DNA from: [Scytonema hofmanni] UTEX 2349
GTDB lineage: Bacteria; Cyanobacteriota; Cyanobacteriia; Cyanobacteriales; Nostocaceae
DNA length: 29,640 nt
Direction of reading: 5' to 3'
NCBI RefSeq assembly: GCF_000582685.1
Contig: NZ_KK073768.1
Coordinates: 1,256,524 to 1,286,163, forward strand
The notes below the pieces were generated by a model. That model was not told the origin of the DNA. It ran no database searches and was given only the letters and a program-made list of their open reading frames with translations. Below are positions 23,553 to 29,640 of this stretch, in pieces. Made by a program: the position numbers and the translations under genes. The stretch's first letter is position 1. Every line of letters starts with the position of its first letter.

Positions 23553-23653
23553 TATCATGACGGTTTATTATTTATTTACAATGTAGAGACGTTCCGCCGG
23601 AACGTCTCTACGACGGTAGGTAGGTTTTTATTGTTAATTAAACCGACATGATG
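23553..23653. mobile_element. diverged MITE of the TATCATG family
   Basis: Starts TATCATGACGGTTTA and ends TAAACCGACATGATG, with TCA at 23550-23552 and 23654-23656. The termini are imperfect relatives of those at 5052-5173 and 10339-10460, and the duplication length is the same. The 101-bp interior is different and contains the GTAGAGACG palindrome 23583-23611, so that palindrome either inserted into the MITE or was captured by it. Confidence 0.6.
23583..23611. repeat. GTAGAGACG palindrome, family copy
   Basis: GTAGAGACGTTCCG-CCGGAACGTCTCTAC, 29 nt, within the 23553-23653 element. Confidence 0.8.
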
Positions 23654-23748
23654 TCATAGGTCATTTAAATAAATTAACAAACGATAGTCTTGAGCGCTGA
23701 GTGGGAAAGATAATACTCAGTTGCTCAGGACTTTTGTCATTTTTGGGC

Positions 23749-23900
23749 ACTGGGGACTAGGGACTGGGGACTGGGGACTGGGGACTGGGGACTGGGGACT
23801 AGGAAGAAACAGATCAATGTGAATAATCTTTTTCCTAATCCCTAATCCCTAATCCCTAATCCCTAGTCCCTAATTCCTAGTCCCTAATCCCTAATCCCTA
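23749..23900. repeat. opposed STRR heptamer arrays (ACTGGGG and CCTAATC)
   Basis: Left array 23749-23797: seven units of ACTGGGG, one of them ACTAGGG. Right array 23834-23900: about nine and a half units of CCTAATC with CCTAGTC and CCTAATT variants. The right-hand CCCTAGT is the inverse of left ACTAGGG, so the two arrays can pair partly across a 36-bp spacer. The right array ends 15 bp before the start of the transporter gene. Confidence 0.85.
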
Positions 23901-23915
23901 GAAAATACAACTTGC

Positions 23916-26900
23916 ATGGAACTAAAAAATCTCTCTTTTGCTGCGAAAAACAAAGGTGTTCTTAACCGATTGCTGAAATGGGTGAATCTCCGAGCGGAGG
24001 AGAGCGATCGCACATTGTTAATGTTTGCTTTTTATACAATTACATCTATAGGATTGCGGTGGTCTGAGGATAGTACACTCGCGCTTTTTTTAGATCAATA
24101 TGGGGCAAAGTCACTGCCTTGGATTTATATTGCTAGTGCAGCGCTTGGTTGTGTACTGGTTTTTTTTTATTCTTGGCTGCAAAAGATTTTTCCCTTGCGC
24201 TTGGTAATTGTGGCGATCGCACCTTTTATGTTTGTGCCACTAATTTTACTACCTTTTGGTTTGCAAGTTTCACCGTTTCACGTTATTAGCATATTTCTAC
24301 TACGCTTGTGGGTAGATGCCTTTTACATTATCAACGACCTCAATACCTCAATTGCCGCCAATCAATTATTCAATATTCGCGAGATTAAGCGCACCTACCC
24401 ATTAGTCAGCAGTGGTATTTTAGTTGCTGATGTCCTCAGCGGTTTTAGTTTACCTTTACTGCTGCTATTTGTCGGACTGCATAACGTCATCGTTCCCTTC
24501 GCTGCTACCTTCATCGTTTTGGGAACTCTAATTCTCTGGTATCTCACTCACAAGTACCGTCAAGCTTTTCCCAATACTCCCCAACGATTGATTCCGACCA
24601 CAACATCACGTTCCACAAAAAGCCGTCTTACAGGTCCTGTGAAGCGCTATGCATTACTGTTGTTTGCGTTTTTTGCTTTGCTGCAAGTCATGGGGATTTT
24701 AATCGATTTTCAGTATCTGACTCAACTGAAGTTAAATTATAACGACAAACAAATCGCCAGCTTTCTGGGGATATTTGGTGGAATTACCGGACTGTGCGAG
24801 TTAACGATGCAGTGGTTTATCTCCAGCCGATTGCTTGAACGTTCTGGGGTGTTTGTTGCCGTTGCCACATTACCAGCAAGCGTCATAGTTTTGATCCCAA
24901 TAGTTATCCCGTTACTCGGTTTATTTGTGGTGATACAAGGGCAAAACTTTTTCTGGGGTTTAGTGATTATCAAGTTTCTAGACGAACTTCTGCGCTATAC
25001 CTTTGTCGCGAGTAGCGGACCACTGCTGTTTCAACCAATACCCGCGAAAATTCGCTCTCGTGTGCAAACATTTTCCGGTGGGGTTGCGGAAGCGTTTGGT
25101 GCTGGAACGGCAGGGGTAGTCATTTTAGTTACTTTGTGGCTATGTAGGCGGTTTTTGCCCATCAACGGACACGACTTAATATTATTGCTCTTAACAGCGA
25201 TCGCTGCTGGGATTTGTCTCGGCGTAATTTGGTTACTACAAAAAGGTTATGTTGAACTGTTAGTTTCAAGTGCAGAACAAGGTCAAATCAATGCTTCAAA
25301 TATAGATTTGCCATTATTCAAGCAGGTAGTAATAAAAACTTTAGCAGAAAAAGGCACAGAAGCAGATAAACGCTCTTGCATTGAACTTTTATCTCAATTT
25401 GACCTCCAAGGTGCCGCAGAAGTTTTAGCATCCATGTTAGTCAAGCTATCTCCAGATTTACAAAAGTCTAGTTTGGAAGTGATGCTTGCAGCAGGTGCAA
25501 ATGCAGCTTATTTACCTGAAGTCCGCACTTTATTAGCACAGCGTCAAGAAAATCTTACCCCAGAAGTTTTTGCTCTGAGCTTACGCTACATTTGGCTAGC
25601 TGAAGAAAATCCAGATTTAGGGAAATTAGAAGAGTATCTGCACCCGCGAGAAAATTCACTTATCCGAGGTACTGCTGCTGCCTTGCTGTTACGTCAAGGA
25701 ACACCAATGCAAAAAGTAGCAGCAATGCATACTCTGCGAAAAATGCTGACACATAAACTTGAAATTGAACGAATGAATGGAGTCAAAGTATTAACAGAAG
25801 CAGTTTATTTACAAGCGTTGCGAATTCATATTCCCAATTTATTGCAAGATGACTCTTTACGGGTGCGTCGTGCTGTATTAGAAATGATTGTGGCAAACCA
25901 ATTAGAAGAATATTATTCAGCGTTATTAGCAGGGCTTTGCTATAAATCAACTCGCAATACAGCAATGCTTGCTTTAGTTCAATTAGAAAATGAAGCTTTA
26001 CCGATGCTGTTGAGCCTTGCTACTAATATTTATAAACCGGATGTAGTGCGAATGTACGCTTGGCGCACTATTGGTCAAATTCCTACTCTGGAAGCAATGG
26101 ATATTTTATGGCAGCAATTAGAACTATTTCGGGGTAAAAGTAGAGATCATATTCTTAAAATTTTACTTAAAAGACATAAGAAAGAAGGAATTATTAGTTT
26201 AGGATATGGGTTAGAACTAAGGAAAGTGGAAACGCTAATTGAGCAGGAATTAAGCTTTTTAGGTGAAATTTACGCCGCTTGTATTGACTTTAAAATCCCG
26301 AAAGAAATATACGCCACTTATATAGATTTTAAAACAGAAAAGCACCAAACAACTCAAAGAGAGATTACTATATTATCGTTGCTAAAACGCGCACTATTAG
26401 AATTAGAAATTAATGGAAAAGAACGATTGCTGATGTTGTTGAAACTGCTTTATTCTCAGGAGAATATACAGGCAGCGGCGTTTAATCTTCGATCTGAGTC
26501 AGCGGTAAACTTAGGACGGGGGTTAGAAATTTTAGAGCATACAGTTAATTTGCCGAGTAAATCTGTATTGGTGAATATTTTTGATCAGCGATCGCCTGAA
26601 GAAAAACTACAGCATATAGTGTCTAAGGGAATGGCTGAATATCAACAAATGTTATTAAGCGATCGCACTCGCAGATTGATCAGCCAGGGAAATTTACTTT
26701 CCGATTGGTGCTTGGCTTGCTGTTTTCATTTTGCCCAAGTTGCTTGTATTCGATTGCCAATTCCCGAAATTATCGCAACCCTGCGTCATCCTACCGGATT
26801 TGTGCGAGAAGCAGCGATCGCGTATTTAAGTGTAGTTTCACCTCGCGTTCTTCTAGAACTTTTACCCCAGTTAAAAAACGATCCACACCCTCTTGTAGTT

Positions 26901-26933
26901 GCTCAACTTAAAAAGTTGATGGTTGATAGGTGA
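23916..26933 (+). CDS. large transporter-like membrane protein with HEAT-like repeat half
   Basis: A 1005-residue protein in two halves. Residues about 30-455 have around twelve membrane helices and resemble the NTT (ATP/ADP translocase, Npt1/Npt2-type) or MFS fold: SDRTLLMFAFYTITSIGLRW, YGAKSLPWIYIASAALGCVL, LRLWVDAFYIINDLNTSIAA. Residues about 470-1005 are soluble alpha-helical repeats of HEAT type (IELLSQFDLQGAAEVLASML, RVRRAVLEMIVANQL, PTGFVREAAIAYLSVVSP). Substrate unknown; nucleotide transport is not established for free-living homologues. Members of this family often carry a cNMP-binding domain after the HEAT part; here that domain is a separate gene at 27496. The last five residues (LMVDR) and stop are written by STRR sequence. 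A 13-residue motif is duplicated in tandem at 783-808. The ATG at 23916 follows CAACTTGC. Confidence 0.78.
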   Translation: MELKNLSFAAKNKGVLNRLLKWVNLRAEESDRTLLMFAFYTITSIGLRWSEDSTLALFLDQYGAKSLPWIYIASAALGCVLVFFYSWLQKIFPLRLVIVAIAPFMFVPLILLPFGLQVSPFHVISIFLLRLWVDAFYIINDLNTSIAANQLFNIREIKRTYPLVSSGILVADVLSGFSLPLLLLFVGLHNVIVPFAATFIVLGTLILWYLTHKYRQAFPNTPQRLIPTTTSRSTKSRLTGPVKRYALLLFAFFALLQVMGILIDFQYLTQLKLNYNDKQIASFLGIFGGITGLCELTMQWFISSRLLERSGVFVAVATLPASVIVLIPIVIPLLGLFVVIQGQNFFWGLVIIKFLDELLRYTFVASSGPLLFQPIPAKIRSRVQTFSGGVAEAFGAGTAGVVILVTLWLCRRFLPINGHDLILLLLTAIAAGICLGVIWLLQKGYVELLVSSAEQGQINASNIDLPLFKQVVIKTLAEKGTEADKRSCIELLSQFDLQGAAEVLASMLVKLSPDLQKSSLEVMLAAGANAAYLPEVRTLLAQRQENLTPEVFALSLRYIWLAEENPDLGKLEEYLHPRENSLIRGTAAALLLRQGTPMQKVAAMHTLRKMLTHKLEIERMNGVKVLTEAVYLQALRIHIPNLLQDDSLRVRRAVLEMIVANQLEEYYSALLAGLCYKSTRNTAMLALVQLENEALPMLLSLATNIYKPDVVRMYAWRTIGQIPTLEAMDILWQQLELFRGKSRDHILKILLKRHKKEGIISLGYGLELRKVETLIEQELSFLGEIYAACIDFKIPKEIYATYIDFKTEKHQTTQREITILSLLKRALLELEINGKERLLMLLKLLYSQENIQAAAFNLRSESAVNLGRGLEILEHTVNLPSKSVLVNIFDQRSPEEKLQHIVSKGMAEYQQMLLSDRTRRLISQGNLLSDWCLACCFHFAQVACIRLPIPEIIATLRHPTGFVREAAIAYLSVVSPRVLLELLPQLKNDPHPLVVAQLKKLMVDR

Positions 26934-27028
26934 TAGTTGTTGGTTGTTGGTTGATAGTTGATAGTTGATGGTTGTTGGTTGATAGGGGATAGTTGTTGGT
27001 TGATAGTAATTGGTGGTTGGTGGTTAGT
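26915..27028. repeat. STRR-type array (TGATAGT/TGGTTGT) before the four-helix gene
   Basis: Irregular units of GTTGATAG, GTTGTTGG and GTTGATGG run from inside the 3' end of the transporter gene to the ribosome site of the four-helix gene. The opposite-strand version follows that gene at 27424-27490, so the gene sits inside an inverted pair of arrays. Confidence 0.85.
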
Positions 27029-27040
27029 AGAGGAGTAGAT

Positions 27041-27427
27041 ATGGAGAAATCAAACTTTGAAAATTTACAAGTTTTTCAATTAGCTGAGAACTTATCAGAC
27101 CGAATTTGGCATATTGTTATTAAATGGAGTTATTTTGAAAAAGATACTCTTGGTAAACAAATTATTCGTGCTGCTGATAGTATTGGCGCAAACATTGCCG
27201 AAGGATCTGGTCGTTATAATTTTGCCGATAATCGACGTTTTGTAAAAATTGCCAGGGGTTCGTTATATGAAACAAGGTACTGGTTGAAACGAGCGCAGAT
27301 GCGTCAGTTATTGACAATTGAACAAGTAAATGTGCTGAAACCAATTATTAATGAACTGTCACCAAAATTAAATGCTTATCTAAAATATCTTGACAATGCT
27401 TCCAAAAAACAACAAGAAACCGACTAA
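27041..27427 (+). CDS. four-helix-bundle protein (S23/bAvd-like family)
   Basis: A 128-residue protein of the four-helix-bundle family once called S23 ribosomal protein, related in fold to the Avd accessory protein of diversity-generating retroelements. Signatures are FENLQVFQLAENLSDRIWHI, LGKQIIRAADSIGANIAEGS, GRYNFADNRRFVKIARGSLY and ETRYWLKRAQMRQLLT. Members were first noticed inside 23S rRNA intervening sequences, and their role in cyanobacteria is unknown. No reverse transcriptase or variable repeat lies nearby, so it is not part of a visible DGR. ATG 27041 is chosen over the longer frame from 26993 because AGAGGAG lies at 27029-27035 and the extra residues are STRR translation. Its stop codon (GAC TAA) is at the edge of the downstream STRR array. 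Confidence 0.88.
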   Translation: MEKSNFENLQVFQLAENLSDRIWHIVIKWSYFEKDTLGKQIIRAADSIGANIAEGSGRYNFADNRRFVKIARGSLYETRYWLKRAQMRQLLTIEQVNVLKPIINELSPKLNAYLKYLDNASKKQQETD

Positions 27428-27490
27428 CCACTATCAACCATCAACTAACCACTATCAACCATCAACTATCAACCATCAACCAACCACTAA
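27424..27490. repeat. STRR-type array (CAACCAT/CAACTAT) behind the four-helix gene
   Basis: About nine heptamers of CTATCAAC/CATCAAC type, the reverse complement of the array at 26915-27028. It supplies the stop of the four-helix gene and the leader of the cNMP-binding gene. Confidence 0.85.
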
Positions 27491-27495
27491 CATTT

Positions 27496-27936
27496 ATGCT
27501 AACTAGCGTTGACCGTTTATTATTTGTTCGTCAAGTTCCGATTTTTGAGAAACTACGGGATGATTTTATTGTTCGGTTGGCTTCCGTGATGGATGAACTG
27601 TCCTTTCCTGCTAATTATCCCATTTTTAAACAGGGAGAAGAAGGGCGATCGCTTTACATTGTTCTTTCCGGTAAAGTCAAAGTTCATATCGGTGATAAAC
27701 TTCTGGCTGAAGTCAATAAGGGAAAATACTTTGGGGAAATGGCAGTATTTGATACCGAGCCTCGTTCTGCCTCCGCAACCACTTTAGAACCTTGTGAATG
27801 TTTAGAACTAACTCAAGAGCAACTATACGACGCGATAGAAGAAACTCCAGAAATAGCTGTAAATATTATTCGTGAACTATCTTCACGCATTCGACAACTT
27901 AACCAGAAAATCAATGCGATCGCTTTGAAAAATTAG
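27496..27936 (+). CDS. stand-alone cyclic-nucleotide-binding domain protein
   Basis: A 146-residue protein consisting of one cNMP-binding domain: FEKLRDDFIVRLASVMDELS, the beta-roll FKQGEEGRSLYIVLSGKVKV, and the phosphate-binding cassette FGEMAVFDTEPRSASATTLE with the conserved Gly-Glu and Arg-Ser-Ala, so real ligand binding is plausible. A C-terminal helix follows (VNIIRELSSRIRQLNQKINA). There is no DNA-binding helix-turn-helix, so it is not a Crp-type activator. It follows the transporter-HEAT gene with only the four-helix gene and STRR arrays between; in related systems this domain is fused behind HEAT repeats, so it probably gates or regulates that protein. The ATG at 27496 comes straight after the STRR leader without a clear ribosome site. 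Confidence 0.9.
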   Translation: MLTSVDRLLFVRQVPIFEKLRDDFIVRLASVMDELSFPANYPIFKQGEEGRSLYIVLSGKVKVHIGDKLLAEVNKGKYFGEMAVFDTEPRSASATTLEPCECLELTQEQLYDAIEETPEIAVNIIRELSSRIRQLNQKINAIALKN

Positions 27937-28056
27937 CATTATATAGAACTTTTTTTGAAGATGAATGGCGATTAATCTTGAGATGCGATCGCCTAAAATC
28001 TAAGTCTTACTTAAGCCATTTTATAATATAATCATGATATTAATTGGAATAATATT

Positions 28057-28881
28057 GTGAGCTTTGATAATGTGTGTAAGGTGCTGGTGGAGAAATATCC
28101 AGCAGATTTTGTTAGGTGGTTAATTGCTGAAGAATCAACCAATGTTAAGGTGTTGAAAACTGAGTTGAGTTTAGAACCAATTCGTGCAGATTCGGTTATT
28201 TTTATACAAACTGCCAATATAATTTTGCATGTTGAGTTTCAGACTTTAACACAATCTAATCCTGCGATTCCTTTCCGGATGTTGGACTATTCGGTGAGGT
28301 TAAAGCGTCAATATAAGTGTCCGGTTATGCAGGTGGTAATATTTTTACAGGAGACGGGTGATGAAATTGCTTTTACTGAAGAGTATGTGGATGATACGAC
28401 TATACACCGCTATCGTGCAGTAAGAATGTGGGAGCAAGATTCTAGCTTATTTTTAGGTAATTCGGCATTGTTACCGTTAGCACCTTTGTGTCGAACTAAT
28501 TTCCCGCGAGATTTATTGTCGCAGGTTGCCCAGGAAGTCGCTAAAATTTTAGATAGGGAGACGAGACAAAATACAGCAGCTTATACTGAGATTTTAGCTG
28601 GTTTGAGATTTGAAAAGGGTTTGATTCGTCAATTATTAAGTGAGGATATTATGCAGGAATCGGTTATTTATCAGGATATTTTGCAGAAGGGAAAGCAACA
28701 AGAAGCCTTTGTCTTTTTAAATCGACTGTTAAATCGGCGCTTTGGTGAGATAGATTCATCAATAATTGAGCGTATTCGAGTATTATCTACCGAACAATTA
28801 GAAGCGTTGGGAGAAGAATTTTTAAGTTTTTCAAATGTATCCGATCTAGTTGCTTGGCTTGAGCAGAATGCAAGCAATTAA
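28057..28881 (+). CDS. Rpn-family nuclease/transposase-like protein with DUF4351 C-terminus
   Basis: A 274-residue protein of the Rpn (recombination-promoting nuclease, putative transposase) group common in cyanobacteria. The N-terminal PD-(D/E)XK-type core has IRADSVIFI with Asp45 and LHVEFQT with Glu60 and Gln62, then FRMLDYSVRLKRQY. Residues about 190-215 are a helical linker (EILAGLRFEKGLIRQLLSED) and residues about 225-274 a DUF4351-like end (LLNRRFGEIDSSIIERIRVL, LSTEQLEALGEEFLSF). Rpn proteins nick DNA and stimulate recombination; their native role is unsettled. The start is GTG at 28057 (MSFDNVCKVLVEKYP). Bases 28587-28801 recur at 29426-29640. It is complete here. Confidence 0.87.
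   Translation: MSFDNVCKVLVEKYPADFVRWLIAEESTNVKVLKTELSLEPIRADSVIFIQTANIILHVEFQTLTQSNPAIPFRMLDYSVRLKRQYKCPVMQVVIFLQETGDEIAFTEEYVDDTTIHRYRAVRMWEQDSSLFLGNSALLPLAPLCRTNFPRDLLSQVAQEVAKILDRETRQNTAAYTEILAGLRFEKGLIRQLLSEDIMQESVIYQDILQKGKQQEAFVFLNRLLNRRFGEIDSSIIERIRVLSTEQLEALGEEFLSFSNVSDLVAWLEQNASN
28587..28801 (+). repeat. direct repeat, copy 1 (inside the Rpn gene)
   Basis: 215 bp shared with 29426-29640, offset 839 bp, about nine-tenths identical by eye. The first 100 bases have three mismatches, a block of about 45 bp (codons for KQQEAFVFLNRLL) differs strongly, and the last 70 or so are identical. It contains codons from EILAGL to EQLE. Confidence 0.9.
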
Positions 28882-29009
28882 ATAATTGTAGGTAAAATGT
28901 TGGGTTACGACGCATTGCAGATTATTAATTAAATTTACAGATGCTTGTACGTCTTCACCCAACTTATTAATCAATGCGATTCTACCCCTACGAGAGTGAT
29001 AAAAGAGGG

Positions 29010-29426
29010 TTAATCTTCTCCAGAATAGTCGTAAGGATATATGGCAACAATAATATTAATGGGAATTGAACCTATTTTAGCAAGCGTTGTTGATGGTAAA
29101 GAAAAAGTACCACTTTCTTTTTTTAAGAAAAAACTGCAATATATTTCAAGATTAATTTTTGTTTCTATTTGTTTAAAGGAATCTAATTGTGTTTGGATAA
29201 CATCTAACAGTTCATTTATTTTATCTTCAATAGGACTCTCTCTATTTAGTTTACTTTGCAATATCCAAGAAGATTTATCGCGAATGTTCTTATCAGGAAT
29301 TTTGGGGTTTAGTGGAGTCCCTTTTTCATGACTTCTGCTAGGATTTATTTTCAAATGATTTGTGATATCTTGAGCCATTAAGATAGAACTAGTTATAGCC
29401 AAAGTTGCTCGATTACTATTCGACAT
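29010..29426 (-). CDS. DUF4279 domain protein
   Basis: A 138-residue protein matching the DUF4279 pattern: an N-terminal strand-helix unit (NRATLAITSSILMAQDITNH) with INPSRSHEKGTPLNPK, a Trp-containing strand (SSWILQSKLNRESPIEDKIN), a helix (ELLDVIQTQLDSFKQIETKI), then EIYCSFFLKKESGTFSLPST and a final IPINIIVAIYPYD. It looks complete, cytoplasmic and without catalytic residues. The role of the family is not established. The gene is on the minus strand between two direct copies of Rpn 3' sequence; its ATG at 29426 touches the second copy exactly, so its promoter would have to lie within that copy. It may be cargo acquired together with the repeat. Confidence 0.8.
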   Translation of the reverse strand: MSNSNRATLAITSSILMAQDITNHLKINPSRSHEKGTPLNPKIPDKNIRDKSSWILQSKLNRESPIEDKINELLDVIQTQLDSFKQIETKINLEIYCSFFLKKESGTFSLPSTTLAKIGSIPINIIVAIYPYDYSGED

Positions 29427-29640
29427 GAGATTTTAGCTGGTTTGAGATTTGAAAAGGGTTTGATTCGTCAGTTATTAAGGGAGGATATTATGCAAGAATC
29501 GGTTATTTATCAGGATATTTTGCAGAAGGGTGAGCAGAAGGAAGCATTGAAATATACTTTACGTCTTTTGAATCGGCGCTTTGGTGAGATAGATTCATCA
29601 ATAATTGAGCGTATTCGAGTATTATCTACCGAACAATTAG
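29426..29640 (+). pseudogene. truncated second copy of the Rpn gene 3' part (runs off the window)
   Basis: Plus-strand sequence equal to copy 1 within the Rpn gene, from EILAGLRFEKGLIRQLL through RLLNRRFGEIDSSIIERIRV to the window edge. The nuclease core is missing; upstream in frame there is a stop about 40 bases away. An in-frame ATG at 29490 (MQESVIYQD) could start a short DUF4351-only protein, as could the normal end beyond the window. It is more likely a remnant of duplication or of a neighbouring paralog cut by the DUF4279 gene. The central block differs from copy 1 (EQKEALKYTLRLLN against KQQEAFVFLNRLLN). Confidence 0.75.

Noticed and set aside
23749..23900. Possible CRISPR array
   Set aside because: Units are 7 bp with no spacers and face in two directions; these are STRR heptamers, and no cas gene is present.
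27041..27427. Diversity-generating retroelement, suggested by the bAvd-like fold
   Set aside because: No reverse transcriptase, template repeat or variable repeat was found in the window.

Overview
The window reads as chromosome of a filamentous, probably heterocyst-forming cyanobacterium (Nostocales-type). Evidence: the HIP1 octamer GCGATCGC recurs throughout (for example 219-226, 1021-1028, 1099-1106); there are heptameric STRR-type tandem repeats, GTAGAGACG...CGTCTCTAC palindromes and small MITE-like elements between genes; and the proteins are typical of cyanobacteria (DUF2996 protein, 178-residue IF3, DOMON-like protein, GT2-GtrA fusion). Genus cannot be fixed from the sequence alone.

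Layout. 1-375: repeats and a MITE. 376-4169: DOMON-like protein, a GT2-GtrA glycosyltransferase (minus) and a divergent GT39 membrane glycosyltransferase, a likely lipid-linked sugar pair. 4170-5287: a small secreted cysteine protein and a stack of nested mobile repeats. 5288-12195: aspS, an exported alkaline-phosphatase-superfamily enzyme and ureC, all minus. 12196-14137: a broken GxxExxY gene holding an unknown cysteine-rich ORF, then two tandem secreted paralogs. 14341-16434: a MoaD/ThiS-like protein, threonine synthase and a CysO-like sulfur carrier. 16559-18902: HEAT-repeat protein, DUF2996 protein and TM2-domain protein. 19155-22565: quinone-oxidoreductase-like enzyme, ilvN (minus), BON-domain protein and an alpha/beta hydrolase (minus). 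22960-23495: infC. 23916-27936: a large membrane transporter with HEAT-like repeats, a four-helix-bundle gene inside STRR arrays, and a stand-alone cyclic-nucleotide-binding protein. 28057-29640: an Rpn-family nuclease gene, a DUF4279 gene and a second, truncated copy of the Rpn 3' part.

Core functions (translation: aspS, infC; amino acids: thrC, ilvN; nitrogen: ureC; cell surface: GT2/GT39) are interspersed with accessory genes of types that spread in cyanobacteria (GxxExxY, four-helix-bundle S23/bAvd-like, Rpn, DUF4279). No tRNA, rRNA or CRISPR array was seen.

The most informative signals are a MITE carrying two other MITEs with readable target-site duplications (4820-5181), threonine synthase between two ubiquitin-like carrier proteins with C-terminal Gly-Gly, a transporter-HEAT gene and a cNMP-binding gene separated by a repeat-bounded four-helix-bundle gene, and a DUF4279 gene bracketed by 215-bp direct repeats of the Rpn gene.
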